DNA of 64,000 nucleotides, from NCBI RefSeq assembly GCF_047730065.1, contig NZ_CP159829.1, positions 2,108,001 through 2,172,000 of the forward strand, given 5' to 3'. Source of the stretch: Njordibacter sp028825405. Its GTDB lineage: Bacteria > Pseudomonadota > Gammaproteobacteria > Pseudomonadales > Balneatricaceae. A program made the translations under genes and the position numbers. Shown here piece by piece: positions 53,195-62,000 of this stretch (the stretch's first letter is position 1; each line of letters starts with the position of its first letter). A model generated the notes under the pieces. That model was not told where the DNA came from. It was given only the letters and a program-made list of their open reading frames with translations, and did no database searches.

Positions 53195-53216
53195 TTATAT
53201 TGAGGAGTGGTATCAA

Positions 53217-54425
53217 ATGGCCCTTACAAACACTCAAATCAAGAATGCAAAGCCCAAGGACAAGCAATACAAGTTAAGCGATCAAGGTGGGTTATCTCTG
53301 ATTGTACGGCCCACTGGATCCAAGGCATGGAAATACGATTACAGGCTAGGTGGCAAGCGCCTGACCCATACAATAGGTACATACCCTGAGACGTCCCTAG
53401 CAGAAGCTAGAGAGGCACATACAGCCGCTAGGCGGCTAGCAAAGACCGGGGCTAACCCTACAACCATAAAGAACCAAGGAGCCAGCAGCAACATCCTGTT
53501 TAGTGCTCGCTGCAAAGCATGGCTCAGCAAACAGAACCTAGCTGAATCCACTAGAAAAGATCTAGTCCAACGAATTGAGAAAAACCTATACCCTTATATG
53601 GATAATAGATGTCTTACTAACTATACAACTAGAGATCTGTTTAAAATTATCGAAAAGATGACTAACAGGGGCGCAAGGGAAACAGCCTTCCGCATGGCTG
53701 GCATACTGCGTAAGGTATTCAACGAAGCGTTCATACTGGGTGACATTGAAGCTAACCCTGCTAGTGGGTTAACCGAACTCATACCCATACCAGACATTAA
53801 AACCAAGTCTAACTTTGGACATATCACAAGCGTTGATGATTTTAAAATATTACTCCAACAAATTTACAAGCCAGATCCTGATCGAGACACAGCAGTCACC
53901 CTTGCATTAAAGCTTATGCCGTTAGTCTTCCTGAGACCTAAAAACATCCGCTTTATGAAGTGGGCGTACATTGATTTTGATGCAGCTTTGATGACCATAC
54001 CCAAGGAAGCCATGAAGATGGGTAAGGAGCTTAAAGTCCCTCTTGCAGACCAAGCTCTGGTTATCTTAAAAGAAGCACACAAGCACACAGGTGAGCTCGA
54101 GTACGTGTTTATGTCAACCATCGGCATAGGGAAGAACAAGCCTATAGGTGAAAGCGCAACCACCAACGCCATTAGACGAATGATTGACCCTAGAACAGGC
54201 AAAGCCTTTGGTACTGGCTTTATGACAAGCCATGGCTTTAGGCATACGGCTAGTACCATGTTAAATGAGCTTGAATACCCTGCTGACGCTATAGAGCTGC
54301 AGATGGCTCACGTAACTCAGAATGTGGTAAGAGATACTTATAACAAGGCACAGCTAATGCCTACTAGAGTTAAGATGATGGCGGAATGGGCTACATTTAT
54401 AGACGATCTACTCGATAATGAGTAA
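53217..54425 (+). CDS. Tyrosine integrase of element B (P4-type), intact
   Basis: Site-specific recombinase with a DUF4102 N-terminal domain (MALTNTQIKNAKPKDKQYKL), a core-binding domain (LFSARCKAWLSKQNLAESTR) and a catalytic domain: Arg in LVFLRPKNIRFMKW, MTSHGFRHTASTMLNELEYP with the H-x-x-R box, and the Tyr in AHVTQNVVRDTYNKAQLMPT. Length is 402, normal for the family. It differs from the broken copy at 41718 by few residues until the last 40. It should move element B and may act on element A's ends too. Confidence 0.95.
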   Translation: MALTNTQIKNAKPKDKQYKLSDQGGLSLIVRPTGSKAWKYDYRLGGKRLTHTIGTYPETSLAEAREAHTAARRLAKTGANPTTIKNQGASSNILFSARCKAWLSKQNLAESTRKDLVQRIEKNLYPYMDNRCLTNYTTRDLFKIIEKMTNRGARETAFRMAGILRKVFNEAFILGDIEANPASGLTELIPIPDIKTKSNFGHITSVDDFKILLQQIYKPDPDRDTAVTLALKLMPLVFLRPKNIRFMKWAYIDFDAALMTIPKEAMKMGKELKVPLADQALVILKEAHKHTGELEYVFMSTIGIGKNKPIGESATTNAIRRMIDPRTGKAFGTGFMTSHGFRHTASTMLNELEYPADAIELQMAHVTQNVVRDTYNKAQLMPTRVKMMAEWATFIDDLLDNE

Positions 54426-55250
54426 TTAACTGCTGCCTTCCCACTTTATGAAATCTCTTGCAACGTCTTCCTTAATAAAGCCACCTCTATTAGTCTGTAT
54501 TCGTATATTTCCTTCTTTAAATAAATCAATATTATCCCAAGACGAAATGCCCCAATATTTGTGAGCACGAGCTATCACAAGAAATATTTCTTTATCTAAA
54601 GCCATTGGTATTAGAACTTCTCGCAAATGTTTTTGAGCCCACCAAACACTTGGCAAACATGATGCTACTCTCCAATTAATATCGCTCATGTTTTCTGAAG
54701 CATAGGGACATACATTGAATACAGATATTGTATTTGAATTTTTAAATGCCCCCAAACGCCCAAACTTTTTTTCTTCATACCAGTCATTCCAAGCCCTTAT
54801 ATCAGTAGGCAAAGAGGCACTACCAGAAAGCTGTTTTAGCATTTTAGCTTTGTTGTTGACGTCATCAACATCAGATAAAGGGTTTGCATAACAAATGACA
54901 ATCTTTGCACTTTTTAAATTTCCATCCCAAGGGCTTGGTATCCTTCCCTTAAAATCAAAACTTAATTTGGCCCCTTTTTCTTCGGCCATCTTGGCTGTTA
55001 AAAAAGGCAAATCCTCTTTATGAACATCTTGCTCAAAACAACTTTCTTCTAATCTTGTTAGGTTTGAGTCTTGCCAATAATCAAATATATCTGCGTAGTC
55101 GTTAATTTTCATATTACCCACAGCTTCTTTTCGCCACGACTGGGCGCTTTTTACCTTGTGCTTATCATCTGTTTCCCTACAAACACCGCGCTTTAACCAA
55201 ATAACTAATATAATCAATGCTATAGAGAGTAAGATAAATTCGTTTTCCAT
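54426..55250 (-). CDS. Membrane-anchored protein of unknown function, possible uracil-glycosylase-like fold
   Basis: One N-terminal helix (about residues 4-20, FILLSIALIILVIWLKRG) followed by a soluble domain of about 210 residues. PSPWDGNLKSAKIVICYANP, then TISVFNVCPYASENM and IFLVIARAHKYWGI, are spaced like the nucleotide-pocket strands of uracil-DNA-glycosylase-superfamily proteins (a P-x-x-G...A-x-V-x-x-x-x-x-N-P start and a late hydrophobic strand ending R-A). The resemblance is by eye only. Start ATG at 55250 has AAGGA nine bases upstream. It is convergent with and abuts the integrase gene. Confidence 0.6.
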   Translation of the reverse strand: MENEFILLSIALIILVIWLKRGVCRETDDKHKVKSAQSWRKEAVGNMKINDYADIFDYWQDSNLTRLEESCFEQDVHKEDLPFLTAKMAEEKGAKLSFDFKGRIPSPWDGNLKSAKIVICYANPLSDVDDVNNKAKMLKQLSGSASLPTDIRAWNDWYEEKKFGRLGAFKNSNTISVFNVCPYASENMSDINWRVASCLPSVWWAQKHLREVLIPMALDKEIFLVIARAHKYWGISSWDNIDLFKEGNIRIQTNRGGFIKEDVARDFIKWEGSS

Positions 55251-55372
55251 ATCATCCATTCCTTATAAATTAGTACTAATCACCATGCTCTTCCATTACC
55301 AGTACTTATTGAGAGTTTGGCTGCAAAGAATGTTTTAAGGTCTGTGAATAGTCGGGGCTTTCATTTCTACTA

Positions 55373-57562
55373 TTAAACCTGCCAGACAAACCCTAAGTCA
55401 TTAAGTCGTTTAATCCGCTCAGGTGTTAATCGTTCTTTTTGTCCCCGCTGCTTGCTTACCCATCCACCTAATCTATAAACATTAGATTGAAATGAGATAG
55501 GTACTAAGCAATCACCAAACTCTTCCTTATAAGTGGCAAGATACTTAAATCCATCTTCCCATTGAGCGTTAGATATATCCCATACAAAACCTAACTCGTT
55601 AAGACTCTCCAAACGCTGAGGTTTTAATTTGTCTTTCCTTAAACGTTGTTTGTTTACCCAACTGCCCAAGTCATAGTCATTAAATGTGAATGGACTAGGC
55701 ACTAAGCAATCACCAAACTCCTCTTTATAAATGACAAGGTACTTAAGAAAATCTTCCCAGTGGAGGTCATTGGTCCTCCCCATTGGACCCCAGACAAACC
55801 CTAACTCACTAAGCTGGTCCAACCGCTCGGTTGTTAATTTGTCTTTTTTTAAACGTTGTTTGTTTACCCAACTGCCTAGGTTAAATTGAGACGATTTGAA
55901 TGACATAGGCACCAAGCAATCACCAAACTCCTCTTTGTAAGTGACTAGGTGTTTATATCCCAGTTCCCAATTGACGATCTCCCATACAAATCCTAACTCG
56001 TTAAGGCGGTTTAATTGCTCTGGTGTTATTTGTTCTTTCTTTAAACGTTGTTCATTGACCCAAATACCCAAGTTATAGTCATTAAATTTAAATAAACTAG
56101 GCACCCAGCAATCACCAAACTCCTCTTTGTAAGCAACAAGGTGTTTAAATCCCCGTTCCCATATGTCGCTCTCCCATACAAATCCTAACTCGTTAAGGCG
56201 GTTTAATTGCTCTGGTGTTATTTGTTCTTTCTTTAAACGTTGTTCATTGACCCAAATACCCAAGTTATAGTCATTAAATTTAAATAAACTAGGCACCCAG
56301 CAATCACCAAACTCCTCTTTGTAAGCAACAAGGTGTTTAAATCCCCGTTCCCATATGTCGCTCTCCCATACAAATCCTAACTCGTTAAGGCGGTTTAATT
56401 GCTCTGGTGTTATTTGTTCTTTCTTTAAACGTTGTTCATCGACCCACCCACCCAAGTCAAAATAGATAGCTTTAGATTTGAATAAACTGGGCACCCAGCA
56501 ATCACCAAACTCCTCTTTGTAAGCGACAAGGTGTTTAAATCCTACCCCAAAGTGAGCAGCTTGCCTCCTAAGCTGATAGGATTTCGTTAAATCATTAGTC
56601 TCAAAGAACGCAAACATAAATCCAACAAAATCTAAGAAGTGGGTCTCTGAATATTCATCATTCAAAACATCATCCTCCCATTTTAGAAGAACCTCTGCCT
56701 GTTGTGATTTTGATAGCCGCTGAAAGAGGAATCTGATATGACCTAGAAAGCTTATTGACTTGGATCGCCAAGAGAGGTGTCTGCTATGTGTTATCGTAGA
56801 GTGATATTTTAGCTCGTTTAACCTGATTTTCAGTAGCTCATCAAAAACCACATCAGTATCAACGACTACATATCTGTCATATCTGTCTTCATAATGACTT
56901 TGTAACTCCGTAGGAGCTGCACGTGCACCCCACTGTTTGGTAAATTCTGACGAGATAAACCATAGAAAAGTTAACATACTCACATCTTGACTAATAAGGA
57001 TCTCATCTTCCCACTTTAGAAGAACTTCCTTTTGTTGTGACTCCAGCAGCCGTTTAAATAAATGGCCAAGATAATTAAACGCCTTTGTACCAGGGGAATT
57101 ATGGTATCTGTCCCACCCTATCTGGCAAAGGTAATCAAAGATGTCTTTGCGTTTTGTGCACTTGAGCCCTCTGATTATGGGTAAGGCTTGACCACCACAA
57201 GTCGTACAAACAAATTTCCCGCAGGAATTCCCTTCTACTCGACGTAACAAATCTTCAAAGAACTTATTCGGATCTTGCTTTAAAAGCAGCCTCCCAGACA
57301 CTTTATTGTCCTTGTCCTGCATTGTTGCCAAATCTTTATGTGTCTTTTCAGGTGGCAACGGCGAAGGATCTTGGTCTGCATTAGTAGCAGCCTCCGCATT
57401 GTGGTCTACTTTTAATACCCCAACAACATGAGATTTATCTTCCTTAGTTTTTTGCTCATGCTGTTGATCACCTTTTTTAGCTGCCTTATATTTGTTAAAT
57501 ATCACCCATAACAAAACTAGAACTAGCTGTGCAATAAATATATATAAAAGGCTATTGACCAT
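55373..57562 (-). CDS. Membrane-anchored protein with six Helicase-Associated (HA) repeats and no helicase
   Basis: N-terminal membrane helix (residues about 3-22), a charged linker, a possible zinc site (CGKFVCTTCGGQALPIIRGL), two helical repeats containing QQKEVLLKWEDEIL and QQAEVLLKWEDDVL, then six tandem HA domains from about residue 343 to the end. Each is about 64 residues, with YKEEFGDC-x-VP, LG-x-WV-x-QR, and L-x-x-LGFVW. HA domains normally sit at the C-terminus of superfamily 2 helicases and probably bind nucleic acid; here there is no Walker motif. Start ATG 57562 (or GTG 57565) overlaps a short upstream frame, TTTAGTGATGG. AT-rich. Confidence 0.8.
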   Translation of the reverse strand: MVNSLLYIFIAQLVLVLLWVIFNKYKAAKKGDQQHEQKTKEDKSHVVGVLKVDHNAEAATNADQDPSPLPPEKTHKDLATMQDKDNKVSGRLLLKQDPNKFFEDLLRRVEGNSCGKFVCTTCGGQALPIIRGLKCTKRKDIFDYLCQIGWDRYHNSPGTKAFNYLGHLFKRLLESQQKEVLLKWEDEILISQDVSMLTFLWFISSEFTKQWGARAAPTELQSHYEDRYDRYVVVDTDVVFDELLKIRLNELKYHSTITHSRHLSWRSKSISFLGHIRFLFQRLSKSQQAEVLLKWEDDVLNDEYSETHFLDFVGFMFAFFETNDLTKSYQLRRQAAHFGVGFKHLVAYKEEFGDCWVPSLFKSKAIYFDLGGWVDEQRLKKEQITPEQLNRLNELGFVWESDIWERGFKHLVAYKEEFGDCWVPSLFKFNDYNLGIWVNEQRLKKEQITPEQLNRLNELGFVWESDIWERGFKHLVAYKEEFGDCWVPSLFKFNDYNLGIWVNEQRLKKEQITPEQLNRLNELGFVWEIVNWELGYKHLVTYKEEFGDCLVPMSFKSSQFNLGSWVNKQRLKKDKLTTERLDQLSELGFVWGPMGRTNDLHWEDFLKYLVIYKEEFGDCLVPSPFTFNDYDLGSWVNKQRLRKDKLKPQRLESLNELGFVWDISNAQWEDGFKYLATYKEEFGDCLVPISFQSNVYRLGGWVSKQRGQKERLTPERIKRLNDLGFVWQV
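55979..56438. repeat. 192-bp near-perfect tandem repeat inside the HA gene
   Basis: The block starting CTCCCATACAAATCC recurs at 55979, 56171 and 56363 with a 192-bp period; about 2.4 copies are identical at DNA level, covering HA repeats 2-3 and parts of their neighbours. The other HA repeats have diverged, so this is a recent expansion. Confidence 0.85.
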
Positions 57563-57563
57563 C

Positions 57564-57677
57564 ACTAAACCCCATCCCTAAACAACTTAAGTATTTTATC
57601 ACAGTCACTCTCCAGTCCACTAAAAACGTTCTCAATACCCATTGAGACAGGCTTACCATTACTCTCCATATAAGGCA
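57564..57677 (-). pseudogene. Short frame or gene remnant overlapping the HA gene start
   Basis: A minus-strand frame from ATG 57677 encodes MPYMESNGKPVSMGIENVFS, then GLESDCDKILKLFRDGV, and its TAG overlaps the HA start codon. The frame is open for 18 codons further upstream to a TAA, with coding-like composition (GIKDCFAQNIDIKLESK), so it may be the 3' end of a lost gene. Overlap suggests translational coupling. I do not recognise the family. The rest of 57678-57883 shows nothing clear. Confidence 0.35.
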
Positions 57678-57883
57678 TCTTACTTTCTAATTTGATATCT
57701 ATATTCTGAGCAAAGCAGTCTTTGATACCTTAGCCGTTACCTTCTATAAATCTTCTTGATAGCCTTTATGGAATGTAACGGATTGGAGTGTCTATTAAAC
57801 TGGGTGCGTATCAGACTGATCCGATCAGGGAATTAGAACAGTGTTTTAGAAATAAGTTTACTATGACCTTATGTCATCTTGGA

Positions 57884-58336
57884 CTACTTACGTTGCACTT
57901 TTGTAATAAGTTTATCAGGTGGTGTTTCACCTACTAATCCTGCCATGTAAGCTCTATATCTGTGCGGCCCGCTAGCAACGCAAACAACCCGAATACGCTT
58001 CCCTCTAAATTTTGATAAATATCCACGCTTATACATTGGCACATCATAAAGGTAAGAATCTCCGATTGCTGAAGCGATGTAATCATTATAACTGCCTGTA
58101 AAGTCAATATAGCCTTTACTTTCTAATAACGCCCACAGCTTTTCCTGATTTAACCTTGCCTCATTATTCCAACCTTTTCGTGCAGTGAGTAATTTAAGAA
58201 GAGCAAGCACATCGTCTACAAACTCATCCTTCATAATGACTTTGATTGAAGGAGATGATGAACCTACCTCACCGCCGATGTTCACTGGCAATGTCCAGCA
58301 ATGCTTGATTGGTTTAACATTATTAGTTCCCCTCAC
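57884..58336 (-). CDS. Hypothetical protein of element B
   Basis: 150 residues, basic, with no membrane segment. A helical N-terminal half (FVDDVLALLKLLTARKGWNN, KLWALLESKGYIDFTGSYND) leads to a beta-rich, arginine-containing end (KFRGKRIRVVCVASGPHRYR). I recognise no domain or catalytic motif; the basic tail could bind nucleic acid. It reads in the same direction as the HA and helicase genes. Confidence 0.6.
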   Translation of the reverse strand: MRGTNNVKPIKHCWTLPVNIGGEVGSSSPSIKVIMKDEFVDDVLALLKLLTARKGWNNEARLNQEKLWALLESKGYIDFTGSYNDYIASAIGDSYLYDVPMYKRGYLSKFRGKRIRVVCVASGPHRYRAYMAGLVGETPPDKLITKVQRK

Positions 58337-58486
58337 ATTACTTCAATATAAGGTCTGTTAACATTTCATATAGCCACTCTCTAAACAACGGCTAGCGATG
58401 TTCTATGCTCTCTCTTCAACCTTACTACCTAAACTTTTGGTTTTGCCAAATTTTCTGCTAACAGTCTTGAAACCAATTGGATCGTT

Positions 58487-58945
58487 TTAAAATTCCTCAA
58501 CTACTTTCGAAATTACTTTCTTATGAATTTTATCTGATAAGTAGATGTAGACCGTTATTGGCAATCCGACCAGCGTGATCAAAATGACTTGGCCTAACCG
58601 ACTGTCTAAATTAAGTGATATGTCCAAAACTTCGTAGAGAAGTAGTAGGTTGAACGATAAAAGAAGCGTGACTAGAAAGTGGTGGAGTGGGACTGCTATT
58701 AGTTGAGTAAAAGTAAAGGTACTGTTTATCTGAGAACTGTTATATTCATTCCATATTTTATCAATATAAAGTTTTGATAAGTACCAATAAATTATAGAAA
58801 TTGTGATAGTAACCAAAATTTGTGTTAGGAGCTGGTGAAGGTTTAAGTAATTGCTAATCGAATAAAAAAAACTGTCATTCCAAAACGAAAAGATCAAAAT
58901 ATTAATATAGATAATACTGCCGTTTACAAAGCCAAGCCGTTCCAT
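58487..58945 (-). CDS. Hypothetical four-helix membrane protein
   Basis: 152 residues, with hydrophobic segments at about 10-24, 41-59, 80-108 and 115-133 and a short basic C-terminus (DKIHKKVISKVVEEF). No family is recognised. It is followed by a gap to the unknown gene at 58336 and preceded by the helicase gene 149 bp away, all in one orientation. AT-rich like its neighbours. Confidence 0.6.
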   Translation of the reverse strand: MERLGFVNGSIIYINILIFSFWNDSFFYSISNYLNLHQLLTQILVTITISIIYWYLSKLYIDKIWNEYNSSQINSTFTFTQLIAVPLHHFLVTLLLSFNLLLLYEVLDISLNLDSRLGQVILITLVGLPITVYIYLSDKIHKKVISKVVEEF

Positions 58946-59094
58946 TTACCACCCCCTAATTGCCCTAACCAATATTTTCATTAAAAAGATGACTTATTTT
59001 TACTATAAAAGCATCCCTGTTTCATTTCTAAAACACTAATTTAACTCACGAGGTAAGTCAGTCCTAGCATTTTTTTAAGCAACCGAAGGTAGTG

Positions 59095-62000
59095 CTATTT
59101 GTTGTGCCATGCCCGAGCCCTTTCTGCCTGATTGCGATTTGATATTTTTTTACATTTCCCACAGTAACTTCGTTTTCCTGATGGATTGCTCTTATCAACA
59201 AACTCAGTTAGCGGAAAGTTATCTTTACAGCGTGGGCATTTTTTCTTTCCGTCTGGTACTGTGGGTTTCTTCTTTTTTTTAGGAAGTGCAACTGGTTTAC
59301 AAACGTTGCAATACAGATTGTAACCAGTAACGCGGTTTGGATTCTCAAACTTCGATATGGGTTTATTCTGTTCACACTTTTTACAATGTTTAAAGGTCTT
59401 ATTCTGTAAACCTTCGTGAGCTAAAGCAGTACCGGTAATAACTTCTTTAGTAAAGGCATCCCCTGGATCCTCAAAATTCTTAAGTACTTCTTCAATCAGA
59501 TCGTTTATTGTCTCGATCGGATTTTCGCCAGTATTGAACTTATTTAGTCGTATAGTTGGGTAACCATACGACTCAAGAATATGATCGCGCTCTACGTCTT
59601 CTGCCCTCATATATTGACGCCAATTGCCAGCATCAACTTCAGATTGGTTATCAAAATGAAATTGAAATCCATCATATTCGATGATAATGTCTCGCTGTGT
59701 GCCCTTAATCCAAAACCGTAGTAGAAAATCTACACGGTATTTAGGATGCTGATATTTAACATCGAGCATTTTAAGATATTTACCGATCTCAAATTGAGGT
59801 TGTATTTCAGGGTTATGCTGAAGAACAACTTTTGATTGCTTTATCCACTCCAGTACATATTTTTCTGCCTCAGAGAGTGGGTCAACATCAGCACTCGTAG
59901 GTTGATGTTTAGCTCGCTCAAGTTGATCTTTATAATGATTGAGCGCCTCTTTCCCTGCAGAAAAGTCTGAGATTGGCTTTGAGTGAACGAAAATCAGTTT
60001 TTCTTTACCTCTAGAGAAAGCTACATTCATGCGCTGAAGCTTCTTGTTGCGGTCTAATTCTTCTTCATCCTGTGCATCCATTTTTTTGGGTAAAACAGCC
60101 CATAACTTATCTTTATCTGGTGTTGCAACAAAGCTGTAATATATAAGATCACGCTCCTCACCCTGACATGAATCGAAAGTAAAACTCCGAAATTTTAATA
60201 GCTTGCTAAACTCTTCATACTTGGCATGGTTAGAGAATAATTTTGAAATTAGCGTTTGCTGTTCTGTAAATGGAGTGATGACAGCAACACTTCTTAGGTC
60301 TTGACTTTCAAGCTGTTGCAGGATCATGTCCAAAATGTGAAGAGCTTCCTGCTCATTTGTATTTTTATAAATATCTGTCTTACCATCATGTTCCAGTTCA
60401 ACAAACTTGAGTATTTGATCAACTGGCTTACCTCGCACTTTCATAGCTTGAAGTGAGTTATTATAAAAATACTTCGAGGAAAACGAAATCATCTCAGGAT
60501 AGCCCCTGAAGTGTTTCTTAAGCATGATGTCAAAATTGCTTAAATTCTCCATGAAATCGAGAATAGAGTTACCAATATTGAGCTTTTCCACACGAATTTC
60601 TAGGTCAGATTCAAACTCCATCCGCTCACTTTTAAGAGCAGCTTTAACCTTTGTGAAATATGAGGTGTTGAGTTCTTTCGATGCGTTTGACGTCTTCACA
60701 TTTCCAAACTGTTTTCGGTCACCAAGAATGATCATTTTTTTAGCTCGAATAATCGCAGGGAACGCCTGAGCTATTGATACCTGAGAAGCTTCATCGATGA
60801 TGATAATATCAAAGAGCTCGCGCTCTAAAGGAATATATTCTGCGTAATCTCTCAAGCTACAAATCATACATGGAAATCCTTCCAACAATGTTCCAAATAA
60901 CTTTTTTGGAAATCTCTTTTTCTGAGAGATGATTTCAGATATAGTTTTAGCGTCATTTTTACGGTTGTGAGCAAAATCAATTACTCTGCTATCAATTTCA
61001 GTGGCAAGTTTAAGTGCGTTGTAGCTTTCAATTTCACGCTTTCGTCCCGCATAATTGTAGCTGGGCATTAGAAACTGTTGCTCTATTTCCTTTTTCTTGT
61101 TCCTTAGTCCCACAAAGTCGTCATAAAAATCAACTGATTCATTGTTGAAATCTGTCAGCATCTCTAAAATACTTTCATCCTTTCCCAGAAATGGTAGGTC
61201 TTTGTTATCTATGGCTGCCTGTAAAATTGCTAAAGCTTTCTGGAGATGATAATAATCATGTTGAGCGATTGAGTGGCTTAATTTGAGATCAAGGGCTTTG
61301 AAAATTAATGATTCATACTCTATGAAAAACGGTAAGTAAAATTTATTAGCTAGATCTAACAAACCTTGGATCTCCGCGATGATTCTATCCCCTTCGGATT
61401 CGCGAGGATTATATCCAACCAACTGATGAATTGAGTTTCTAATCACATTAATTTGTTTCTTCGCAAATGCATATCCAAAAAAACCCTTGGACGATTTTAT
61501 CTCATTAATTTTACTCCTCAAGACAGATAATTTTGAATAATCAATGTCTGGTGCAATCTTAAATATTCTTGTCTCATCTGCCAGAATTCGGACTCGGTAA
61601 ACAAACTTCAATGCCATTTTAAAGCCACTGACATTTCCACCAAACTCATTGGAAAATTCTATAATTTGAGGGTCAATTTTTATGCAAGAGTCCCTCAACG
61701 TTAATAGGAATTCTATAGAAGATATTTCATTGGCATATTGGTCCCCCACAGCATCAAAAATTTCTTTGAATTTAGGGAATTTACGTTCCCATTTAGCGAT
61801 AAAAGCGTTTGCTTTTTGTTCATGTACAATAACAGATGATATATCGATTTCTTCAACCCGATGAGACTTTTCCTCTATACTATTCATGAGCCTTGTCTTA
61901 GAAGCAGCGTAATATTCCTCTCGTTTACTACGCCCTTTTTTGCTTTCCTGGTGTTGTACACGCAATTTTTCTATGGATTGTTTGCTTAGAATTTTTTTAA

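Larger units (their letters stand above)
52735..53216. other. Junction of elements A and B
   Basis: 482 bp without a gene. It contains the right-end sequence of element A (52866-53002), the second att-like hairpin (53040-53064) and the repeat-rich leader of the intact integrase with its AGGAGTGG ribosome site at about 53202. Confidence 0.7.

Noticed and set aside
55979..56438. A CRISPR array or minisatellite
   Set aside because: The 192-bp units are in frame within an open reading frame and encode HA domains, with no short spacer structure.
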